This document shows, piece by piece, positions 1 through 5,523 of a stretch of 5,523 nt of DNA (positions within the stretch are counted from its first letter, which is position 1; each line of letters opens with the position of its first letter). Both the position numbers and the translations under genes were made by a program. The notes beneath the pieces are model-generated. The model was not told the origin of the DNA, did not search any database, and saw only the letters and a program-made list of their open reading frames with translations. This DNA comes from Planctomycetota bacterium. GTDB taxonomy: Bacteria > Planctomycetota > GCA-002687715 > DRQF01. Where the stretch lies: NCBI GenBank assembly GCA_015485455.1, contig WFTN01000221.1, positions 1 to 5,523 on the forward strand, given 5' to 3'.

Positions 1-1
1 C

Positions 2-2101
2 TCCCTGGATGATCCTATGTGGGCGTCTCACCCCCTCGTCGTCCCTGACATTGACTTGATCCGGATTGATGTGGCAACGGACACCATTTCTGCCCAAGTC
101 ACCGGAGTGGGCACGATCAACTATGACTTTACCATCGACCCTCTCACCGGAATCATCGTGGTGGCAAAAACCGACGCCCGCAATGCCATTAGTTTTGAAC
201 CCAACTTGAAGTCGAACTACTACGACTCAGGGCTCACGTTCGTCGATGTCTTGAGCAACGCCACCATCGATCATGACCTCAACACAGGGGTGACTCCTAA
301 GACTAAGTCCCTCGCGATTTCAGAACCCACAGCCCTCGTCATAGATGCCACAAGGCGACGGATCTGGGTTGCGGCGCAAGGGAGCGACCGGGTAGCTCAA
401 GTGTCCGACCAAGGCGAAGTTGTTAGACGCATCGATCTCGCCGGACCATTCAGCCAAGCAGATTCACATGCAACGAAACGTGGCCCCAGGGGACTAGCGT
501 TGACACAAAACGGCGACGTGCTCTACGTCTATAATCGCATGTCCCAATCGGTTTCCGTCATAAACACAACCACAGCTCAAGTCACAGGGGAAGTTTCCCT
601 GGGATTCGACCCTATGTCTCCAGAATGGCGCCGTGGACAAGGCCTCCTCTACGATGCCAAACTTTCAGCAGACGGCACGGTATCTTGCGCTTCTTGCCAC
701 ATCGATGGCGAACATGACCTGCTTTCTTGGGACCTGGGAGACCCAGGAGGCACCATGACTCCTGTTCCTGCCCAGGTGCCACATCCGAGTTTCCCCGCCA
801 ACGCATTTCCTCCTTTCAACTACCACCCCATGAAAGGTCCCATGGTCACCCAGACATTGCGGGGACTCAAGACCAACGCTCCCTATCATTGGCGAGGCGA
901 CAAGCCACGCATCCAAGACTTCAATGGTGCATTCGTAAGTCTCTTGGGGGGGGCTCTGCTCAACAACAAAGACATCGACCTATTGGCGCACTTCCTCACC
1001 CATATCAGCCACCCAGGAAATCCCAACCAGAACCTAGACCGAACCCTGCCAGCGTCGGCCGCCGCAGGCAAAGTGGCCTTTGACACACTTCCCGCCGTCG
1101 CTTTCCCCGGAGGTTTTCAACTTACCTGTGCCGATTGCCACGGGGGAGAAGATGGCTCAGGGAAAGAAATCGTCTTGCCGATTCCTCAAACTTTCATTGG
1201 TCCCAGCCAGCCCACCAATACACCTCAACTCAGGGGTCTCTTTCGCCGCGGGGAAGCTCCCATCAATGGATCACCCTCCAAAGTTGGTTTTGGGTTTGCC
1301 CATGATGGAGGCTTACCCACCATGCGCCTCTTCCTGGACATCCCAGCGTTCAGCCTCATGCCCACCAGTGAGAAAGACAACTTGGTGGCATTCCTCCAGG
1401 CGTTCGACACGGGGACAGCACCCATCGTGGGGCATCGTTACTTGGTCAATTGGCAAACAGCGAATACCACAGCCTTGCTTAACGAAATCGTCCTACTACA
1501 GAGCCGCGCGGTGGCGAAGGACTGTGATCTCATCTTGGAGTCGAGACTGGATGGCAAGAAACAGAATTTCGTCTTCAACACCAACACCTGGCGATACGAC
1601 GCCGACGTCGATGGTGTTCGCAGTCTGAGTGCTGCGCGATTGAATCTCCTGGCTGCTGCGGGTCGTTTGTCTGGAGCCGCATTGGCTACGCCTTTTGGCG
1701 AGGGCCACGAACGGGCGTTTGGATATACAGAATTCGCAGTGGGCCTTCGAGAATCCCAAGGAACGAATCCCCAACCAACCATACGCCTCGAATTGGTCAA
1801 CCGAAGAACAAACGACCCAGGTACTCTTAATTTCGTTGTCATCGGTTTGCCCCAAGGAGCTTCCGCCGAGCTCCTGGTGGCCAAGGGTCCAGGTCTCAAG
1901 ACCCAACACAACAGTGGACGCTGGGTCAAGCGAAACCAACTGCTGTCTTTACCGTTGGGTATGAAGGTGAACGGCTCTTTGCATTATGGCCAAGCCAAGA
2001 TTCCCAAGACCAGCAAGAATGCCATCACAGTGCAGGCGCGGATCCTTGGACTCCCCGGTGGATTGAGCTTCAGCAACGCATTGACCATCAAGGGAAAATA
2101 G
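2..2101 (+). CDS. Beta-propeller / diheme cytochrome c (MauG/CCP-like) protein, 5' partial
   Basis: The frame is open to the left edge (codons S-L-D-D-P precede the ATG at 17), so the true start is probably upstream; residues are numbered from that ATG (694 aa). Residues 1-200 hold about three YVTN/NHL-like propeller blades (around 10-50, 104-140 and 158-197), each with a hydrophobic strand, a 'V-INTTTAQV'-type turn and another strand. Two c-type heme motifs follow: CASCH (224-228, bases 686-700) and CADCH (371-375, bases 1127-1141). Each is followed by a 'TxxLRGL' segment (279-284, 402-408), as in diheme cytochrome c peroxidase/MauG relatives. Met276 and Met448 (in 'SLMPTSEKDNLVAFL') are plausible distal heme ligands. 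Residues 480-694 match no domain I can name and end in a probable beta-sandwich ('GGLSFSNAL'). Heme attachment implies export; the signal peptide would lie outside the window. The role is presumably extracytoplasmic electron transfer or peroxidase-like chemistry; the substrate is unknown. Family is fairly sure, function is not. Confidence 0.85.
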   Translation, partial: SLDDPMWASHPLVVPDIDLIRIDVATDTISAQVTGVGTINYDFTIDPLTGIIVVAKTDARNAISFEPNLKSNYYDSGLTFVDVLSNATIDHDLNTGVTPKTKSLAISEPTALVIDATRRRIWVAAQGSDRVAQVSDQGEVVRRIDLAGPFSQADSHATKRGPRGLALTQNGDVLYVYNRMSQSVSVINTTTAQVTGEVSLGFDPMSPEWRRGQGLLYDAKLSADGTVSCASCHIDGEHDLLSWDLGDPGGTMTPVPAQVPHPSFPANAFPPFNYHPMKGPMVTQTLRGLKTNAPYHWRGDKPRIQDFNGAFVSLLGGALLNNKDIDLLAHFLTHISHPGNPNQNLDRTLPASAAAGKVAFDTLPAVAFPGGFQLTCADCHGGEDGSGKEIVLPIPQTFIGPSQPTNTPQLRGLFRRGEAPINGSPSKVGFGFAHDGGLPTMRLFLDIPAFSLMPTSEKDNLVAFLQAFDTGTAPIVGHRYLVNWQTANTTALLNEIVLLQSRAVAKDCDLILESRLDGKKQNFVFNTNTWRYDADVDGVRSLSAARLNLLAAAGRLSGAALATPFGEGHERAFGYTEFAVGLRESQGTNPQPTIRLELVNRRTNDPGTLNFVVIGLPQGASAELLVAKGPGLKTQHNSGRWVKRNQLLSLPLGMKVNGSLHYGQAKIPKTSKNAITVQARILGLPGGLSFSNALTIKGK
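686..700 (+). other. c-type heme attachment motif 1 (CASCH)
   Basis: Codons TGC-GCT-TCT-TGC-CAC encode C-A-S-C-H. The two cysteines would form thioethers to heme and the histidine would be the proximal iron ligand. It lies directly after the last propeller-like blade, following 'DAKLSADGTVS', a context typical of the first heme of propeller-cytochrome fusions. Confidence 0.9.
1127..1141 (+). other. c-type heme attachment motif 2 (CADCH)
   Basis: Codons TGT-GCC-GAT-TGC-CAC encode C-A-D-C-H, preceded by 'AAAGKVAFDTL', a standard cytochrome c helix leading into the heme site ('GkxxF'). It lies 147 residues after motif 1, so the protein has two separate heme domains. Confidence 0.9.
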
Positions 2102-2109
2102 GACGTCGA

Positions 2110-2134
2110 TTGACTCCTTGCACCCTCGAGTCAA
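2110..2134. terminator. Small palindrome in the convergent spacer, possible weak bidirectional terminator
   Basis: TTGACTC (2110-2116) and GAGTCAA (2128-2134) form a perfect 7-bp stem with an 11-nt loop, nine bases after the stop of the cytochrome gene. Being symmetric, it would also fold in the pheT transcript, 62 bases past its stop. Neither strand has a T-run directly after the stem: TTTTCTT begins about 14 bases later on the plus strand, and TATTTTCCC about 9 bases later on the minus strand. A second, overlapping plus-strand option is AAGCA/TGCTT (2133-2149) running into TTCTT. Position supports a terminator; structure supports it only weakly. Confidence 0.3.
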
Positions 2135-2195
2135 GCATGCCAACTGCTTTTCTTGAGACCGCGAAACAGGTCAACTTGATTCGCTGACGGACAAG

Positions 2196-4220
2196 TTATT
2201 TGCGAATCTGAGCGCCAAGCTTCGCTTCCAAAGCTTCCATGGCCAACGCTTGACTGGCATCCACTTCCTCTCCTGTGAGAGTGCGATCCCCGCTGCGATA
2301 GGTCAGAGAAAATGCCAAACTTTTCTTGCCTGCGTCCAACTGCTTGCCCCGGTATTCATCAAAGAATTCCAAGCTCTCCAAGTTCGGTAATTGGAGTGCG
2401 CCCAGAACACCGGCAATTTCTGCCCATCGGGTGCCTTGATCTACGACCACGGCCAAATCGCGGTGAACTGCGGGAAAGCGAGAAAGCGGCTGATACTTGG
2501 GTTCCAAGTTGGCCCGCTCTGTCAACGAGTCCAGTCGCAACTCGACATACAAGGGAGCATGTTTCAGATCGTGGTGTTTCAGAATATTAGCCTTGGGTTG
2601 CCCCATGAACCCAAGAACCACGCCATCCCCATCAAGAATCGAGACAGACTTGTCAGCTTCCAAGAGCTGGGCACCCTTTTCTGTCAAAGGCTCGAATCTC
2701 AGATCACGAATTCCGATGGCAGCACACACCCTTTCGACATCCCCCCGTAAACCACGGAAATTACCATCAGAGAGCATTCCGACGATCGGCAAATGCTCAG
2801 GCAAGTCTTTGGGATGATGGGCCAAATAAACAACAGTGCATTCGACGAGGCGCACATCATTGTTGCCATGATTCTGATTCGTCTTCCGCACTTTGAGCAT
2901 CGACGGCATCAAACTTTGGCGCAAAGCATTCTCATCTTTGCGCATGGCGTTAGCGATGGTCACCGGAGCCGTGTCCGCAAAAAAGCATCCCGCGGCTTCT
3001 TCTTCACCACAAAACGATGTCGTCAGAGTTTCTTGGTATCCAGCAGCGACCAATCCATTGCGAACTAAACGACGAATGTTTTGGTCACGACTTTCCTGCA
3101 CAGTCATGACGGACATATTCGTTCCTGCAGGAATCATGTGGAGTCCGTGGTTGCGGATCACTTCTTCAATCAAGTCAATTTCGCGATTCACATCACCACG
3201 AAACCGTGGCACGGCAACTTGAATTCCCGAGGCAGGGTCTCCAGCAACTTCAAATTCGAGTCGTTCGAAGATTTCCCGACAAGTAGCCCATGGGACATCA
3301 ATTCCCACAATGCGCTTCACTTCTTCGTGACGGAAATCAATCTTGTCGTTGCGAGACTCAACGAAGTTCTCTTCCACAACACCTTGACGCAGAGTACCAC
3401 CAGCCACTTCGGCAATAAGCGCGGCACAATATTGAGCTGCGATGAGAGTTCCTTCCGCATCGATACCACGCTCAAAACGAAACGAGCTATCTGAAGACAA
3501 CCCAAGTTTCTTTGAAGTGCTACGAATTCGAATGGGCTCAAAATAAGCGGTTTCGAGAAGAACCCGTGTTGTTTTTTCTGTGACTTCCGTGGGACCACCA
3601 CCCATAACACCAGCGATGGCAACCGGGCCCTTCCCGTCGGCAATCACCGTCATCGTAGGGTCAAGGTCATAGGACTTGTCATTCAAAGCAAGCAAAGTCT
3701 CCCCTGCTTTTGCTTGCCGAATAATGATCTTGCCATCATGCAATTTGTCGAGATCAAAGGCATGAAAGGGCTGATTGGTGACGAAGAGTGCATAGTTCGT
3801 GGCATCAACGATGTTGTTTACGCTTCGCAGGCCAATGGCCTCCAACTTCTCAACCATCCAAGCAGGTGAAGGCCCTACTTTTACCCCTTCAATGACCATA
3901 GCCGTATATCGAGGGCATTCTTCTTTGGCCTGAATTTCGACTCCGCAAGCCCCTGAAGCCTGAGCGTTATTCATGACAGGTTCTAATTGCGGTTTCACCA
4001 AGCTCAACTTGCATGCCGCTGCTAAATCCCGGGCCAAACCCAATATGCCCAAACAGTCAACGCGGTTAGAAGTCACGGCGAATTCAATCATGAAATCATC
4101 GCCGGCAGGCTCGAAGTACTCCACTTCCATTCCTGACATGGTGAAACGTTCACACATCTCCCGAATGTCACCATCGAAGCTTGGAACGTATTCTTTGATC
4201 CAATTGTAGGTCGCTTTCAT
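2196..4220 (-). CDS. pheT: Phenylalanyl-tRNA synthetase beta subunit, short form lacking the B2 tRNA-binding domain
   Basis: This is the beta subunit of cytoplasmic PheRS, which pairs with PheS to charge tRNA-Phe and hydrolyses mischarged Tyr-tRNA-Phe. It is 674 aa, against 795 in E. coli. Domains: split B1 (about 1-80), with 'MSGMEVEYFEP' running almost straight into 'IEFAVTSNRVDCLGI'; B3/B4 editing (about 103-275); B5 (about 290-360, 'VPRFRGDVNREIDLIEEV'); catalytic-like B6/B7 (about 375-565); and FDX-ACB anticodon-binding B8 (about 576-671, 'RFPAVHRDLAVVV'). The roughly 110-residue EMAP-II-like B2 insert is missing at residues 38-44. By alignment from memory, His153 ('PFHAFD'), Gly207 and Glu223 ('LLETAYF') match E. 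coli editing residues His265, Gly318 and Glu334, so proofreading is probably intact. The ATG at 4218-4220 has a GAAGGA ribosome site 8 bases upstream. The gene lies 69 bases after pheS and presumably shares its operon. Identification is secure. Confidence 0.97.
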   Translation of the reverse strand: MKATYNWIKEYVPSFDGDIREMCERFTMSGMEVEYFEPAGDDFMIEFAVTSNRVDCLGILGLARDLAAACKLSLVKPQLEPVMNNAQASGACGVEIQAKEECPRYTAMVIEGVKVGPSPAWMVEKLEAIGLRSVNNIVDATNYALFVTNQPFHAFDLDKLHDGKIIIRQAKAGETLLALNDKSYDLDPTMTVIADGKGPVAIAGVMGGGPTEVTEKTTRVLLETAYFEPIRIRSTSKKLGLSSDSSFRFERGIDAEGTLIAAQYCAALIAEVAGGTLRQGVVEENFVESRNDKIDFRHEEVKRIVGIDVPWATCREIFERLEFEVAGDPASGIQVAVPRFRGDVNREIDLIEEVIRNHGLHMIPAGTNMSVMTVQESRDQNIRRLVRNGLVAAGYQETLTTSFCGEEEAAGCFFADTAPVTIANAMRKDENALRQSLMPSMLKVRKTNQNHGNNDVRLVECTVVYLAHHPKDLPEHLPIVGMLSDGNFRGLRGDVERVCAAIGIRDLRFEPLTEKGAQLLEADKSVSILDGDGVVLGFMGQPKANILKHHDLKHAPLYVELRLDSLTERANLEPKYQPLSRFPAVHRDLAVVVDQGTRWAEIAGVLGALQLPNLESLEFFDEYRGKQLDAGKKSLAFSLTYRSGDRTLTGEEVDASQALAMEALEAKLGAQIRK

Positions 4221-4228
4221 CGGAGCGT

Positions 4229-4234
4229 TCCTTC
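4229..4234 (-). promoter_or_regulatory. Shine-Dalgarno site of pheT
   Basis: The minus strand reads GAAGGA, a good match to the anti-16S core, separated from the pheT ATG by 8 bases. It fixes the pheT start at 4220 and indicates independent ribosome loading rather than strict coupling to pheS, whose stop codon lies 69 bases upstream. Confidence 0.75.
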
Positions 4235-4250
4235 ATCTATTTGCAGCGGG

Positions 4251-4273
4251 CATCAAAGGAATGTCCTTCGATG
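4251..4273 (-). other. Intergenic hairpin between pheS and pheT
   Basis: On the minus strand CATCGAAGGA, a 3-base CAT loop and TCCTTTGATG pair over 10 positions, nine Watson-Crick and one G-U. The element starts 16 bases after the pheS stop and ends 30 bases before the pheT ATG. It is followed by GCCCGCTGC, with no T-run, so it is not an intrinsic terminator. It could protect the upstream pheS message from 3' exonucleases, be a processing site, or tune pheT translation. The pairing is seen in the sequence; the role is inference. Confidence 0.5.
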
Positions 4274-4289
4274 TTTGTTTGACTTGTGA

Positions 4290-5300
4290 CTAACCTGGAA
4301 ATTGACTGAGAAAACGCACGTCGTTTTCAGTTAGGTACCGAATATCCGGAATTCCAAAACGACGCATGGCCATGCGCTCGATGCCTAGGCCGAACGCAAA
4401 TCCAGTATAGACGTCCGGATCATACCCCACGGCTTTGAATACGTTGGGGTCAACCATGCCGCAACCGCCCATTTCGATCCAGCCTTTTTGCTGGCATGTA
4501 GAGCAGCCTTTGCCTTTACAGAAAGGGCAAGCCACATCCACTTCTGCGCTCGGTTCCGTGAAGGGGAAGAAGTTCGGGCGCAAACGAATCTCTAAGTCCT
4601 CACCAAACAAACCGGCAAAGAACTGAATCAAGGTCGACTTCATGTCTTGCATGGTCAAACCCTTGTCCACTGCAAGCCCTTCGATCTGATGGAACATATA
4701 ATGGTGGCTAGCATCCACGGAGTCCGGACGATAGACCCGACCTGGAGCGATAATGCGCAAAGGGGGCTTCCGGTTCTCCATCACCCGAATCTGCACGGTG
4801 GAAGTTTGGCTGCGCAACAGTTGATTGTCAGACAGATAAAAATTATCCGCTTCAGACCGAGCGGGGTGGTTCTCAGGAATGTTGAGAGCATTGAAGTTGT
4901 GAAATTCATCTTCCACCTCTGGGCCTTCTGCGACTTCAAAGCCCAATGATTTCATGCAAGAGATCATCTGCTCCATCATTTGTGTGATGGGATGGCGGGT
5001 GCCAATCAGTGGCGGGATGCCCGGAAGTGTGAGGTCTTCGTCGCCCCCGCTCTTGGGGGCCGCCCCCAACCGTTCTTTCGCTACACCATGAGCTTCTTTC
5101 AACTCATTCTTCAGCTTATTGACGAGCTGCCCGAATACCGGCTTATCTTCCTTGGGAAGGCTTTTCAGTTCCTTCATCAAGCCCTGAACTGGCCCCTTTT
5201 TGCCAAGATAGTGAATACGCCACTTTTCCAGGCCCCCGGCGTCCCCAGCCAATGCAAGTTCTTCCAGGGCCTGCTTCCGCATATTTTCAATGAGCTTCAT
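4290..5300 (-). CDS. pheS: Phenylalanyl-tRNA synthetase alpha subunit
   Basis: This is the catalytic alpha subunit of PheRS: it activates phenylalanine with ATP and transfers it to tRNA-Phe in the (alpha-beta)2 cytoplasmic enzyme. From the ATG at 5298-5300 it is 336 aa, normal for the family. Residues 1-80 are the charged N-terminal coiled-coil arm that contacts tRNA. The class II core runs from about 98 to 336: 'GTRHPITQ' (100-107), 'LLRSQTSTVQ' (161-170), motif 2 'RVYRPDSVDASHHYMFHQIEG' region (188-208), the Phe-pocket stretch 'FFPFTEPSAEV' (244-254) and motif 3 'GFAFGLGIERM' (300-310). Ala302 matches E. coli Ala294, which sets amino-acid selectivity. Cys258, Cys261, Cys266 and Cys269 form a CxxC-x4-CxxC pair in the loop after the Phe pocket, a possible metal knuckle absent from E. 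coli PheS. A TTG directly upstream (5301-5303) could also start, but the ATG is better placed after GAGAG (5305-5309). Identification is secure. Confidence 0.97.
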   Translation of the reverse strand: MKLIENMRKQALEELALAGDAGGLEKWRIHYLGKKGPVQGLMKELKSLPKEDKPVFGQLVNKLKNELKEAHGVAKERLGAAPKSGGDEDLTLPGIPPLIGTRHPITQMMEQMISCMKSLGFEVAEGPEVEDEFHNFNALNIPENHPARSEADNFYLSDNQLLRSQTSTVQIRVMENRKPPLRIIAPGRVYRPDSVDASHHYMFHQIEGLAVDKGLTMQDMKSTLIQFFAGLFGEDLEIRLRPNFFPFTEPSAEVDVACPFCKGKGCSTCQQKGWIEMGGCGMVDPNVFKAVGYDPDVYTGFAFGLGIERMAMRRFGIPDIRYLTENDVRFLSQFPG

Positions 5301-5353
5301 CAATCTCTCGCTTCACAGCAGACTGAAACAACGTGAATTCGATAGTCAACGAA

Positions 5354-5386
5354 AAGAGGCCTGGCAGATTTCTTGCCAGGCCTCTT
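5354..5386 (-). terminator. Strong intrinsic terminator or attenuator between rplT and pheS
   Basis: AAGAGGCCTGGCA (5354-5366) and TGCCAGGCCTCTT (5374-5386) form a perfect, GC-rich 13-bp stem around a 7-base loop. Read on the minus strand, the stem runs into a short T-tract (CTCTTTTCG). A further 6-bp pairing, ATTCGA with TCGAAT (5337-5342 and 5389-5394), brackets it. The hairpin begins 17 bases after the rplT stop and ends about 54 bases before the pheS ATG. It fits the end of an infC-rpmI-rplT type transcript. Since the T-tract is short and no good promoter follows, partial read-through into pheST is likely. No Phe-rich pheM-like leader peptide is seen in the gap. Confidence 0.8.
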
Positions 5387-5402
5387 CGTCGAATCCGATT
5401 TC

Positions 5403-5523
5403 TCAGAGAGCAGCCTTGGCAGTTTCAACCAAGCTTGCAAATCCCTGAGGGTCACTTACCGCAATCTCGGCAAGCTGCTTACGATCCAATGTCACTTCAG
5501 CTTTGGCCAAACCATTGATGAAC
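5403..5523 (-). CDS. rplT: 50S ribosomal protein L20, C-terminal end (5' part outside window)
   Basis: The minus strand from the right edge encodes 39 residues and a TGA stop (5403-5405). They begin '[20 protein letters not shown]' and end 'LVETAKAAL', which is the well-conserved C-terminus of bacterial L20 (compare '[20 protein letters not shown]'). L20 is an early-assembly protein that binds 23S rRNA and in several bacteria also represses its own operon. About two thirds of the gene, including the start and the basic N-terminal helix, lies beyond the window. The order rplT-pheS-pheT is a widespread bacterial arrangement and supports the call. Upstream infC and rpmI would be expected but cannot be seen. 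Confidence 0.95.
   Translation of the reverse strand, partial: FINGLAKAEVTLDRKQLAEIAVSDPQGFASLVETAKAAL

Noticed and set aside
1080..1628. 182-aa open frame on the plus strand inside the cytochrome gene
   Set aside because: It is a +1-shifted shadow of the heme-containing frame, with low-complexity Ser/Pro/Trp/Arg-rich translation and no family resemblance. The cytochrome frame spans it intact.
1438..1929. 163-aa and overlapping 147-aa open frames antisense to the cytochrome gene
   Set aside because: Both lie wholly opposite a well-supported coding frame, are Arg/Ser-rich and show no recognisable motif.
2161..2197. Further short inverted repeats near the pheT stop (GCGAA/TTCGC and AACTTG/CAAGTT)
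   Set aside because: The stems are 5-6 bp, overlap each other, one reaches into the pheT stop codon, and no T-run follows. They are within chance expectation.
3081..3494. 137-aa plus-strand open frame opposite pheT
   Set aside because: It is fully antisense to a conserved part of PheT (B3/B4-B5), and its translation has no recognisable domain.
5311..5349. Possible pheS promoter starting at TTGACT on the minus strand
   Set aside because: The -35-like hexamer at 5344-5349 has no acceptable -10 at 16-18 bases (TTCAGT, TCAGTC or CAGTCT).
5287..5349. Possible pheM-like leader peptide (TTG start, 20 codons, overlapping the pheS start)
   Set aside because: It lies after the hairpin, so it could not control it. 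It has only two Phe codons, starts with TTG and lacks a clear Shine-Dalgarno.
5333..5518. 61-aa plus-strand open frame across the rplT-pheS gap
   Set aside because: It runs through the terminator hairpin and antisense to the L20 C-terminus; the conserved L20 sequence explains this stretch.

Overview
The window looks like a piece of a bacterial chromosome of roughly balanced base composition. It carries three protein genes on the minus strand and one on the plus strand. The minus-strand genes read leftwards from the right edge in the order rplT (3' end only), pheS, pheT. This is the common bacterial translation cluster: ribosomal protein L20 followed by the alpha and beta subunits of phenylalanyl-tRNA synthetase. 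The plus-strand gene fills positions 2-2101 and converges on pheT. It encodes a large protein with beta-propeller-like repeats, two c-type heme motifs and an unassigned C-terminal region, and its 5' end lies outside the window.

Layout: 2-2101 (+), propeller/diheme cytochrome c protein, 5' truncated; 2102-2195, convergent spacer with a small palindrome; 2196-4220 (-), pheT; 4221-4289, spacer with a 10-bp hairpin and the pheT Shine-Dalgarno; 4290-5300 (-), pheS; 5301-5402, spacer with a strong 13-bp hairpin terminator or attenuator; 5403-5523 (-), C-terminal 39 codons of rplT. No gene-free stretch exceeds about 100 bases. I see no tRNA, rRNA, CRISPR array, insertion sequence or other mobile element.

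How the genes work together: PheS and PheT form the (alpha-beta)2 enzyme that charges tRNA-Phe, and their linkage to rplT couples them to ribosome synthesis. Because a terminator-like hairpin separates rplT from pheS and no convincing promoter follows it, pheST is probably transcribed by partial read-through. The cytochrome gene looks functionally unrelated; it would act outside the cytoplasm in electron transfer or peroxidase-like redox chemistry.

Lineage: multi-domain propeller plus c-type heme proteins of this kind, with a C-terminus resembling 'GGLSFSNAL', are typical in my experience of Planctomycetes and related environmental bacteria. The unusually short PheT also points away from proteobacteria and Firmicutes. 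A planctomycete-like source is therefore my best guess, but it is an inference. The most notable feature is that PheT appears to lack the whole N-terminal EMAP-II-like tRNA-binding (B2) domain while keeping its editing and anticodon-binding domains. I found no convincing previously undescribed multi-gene system.
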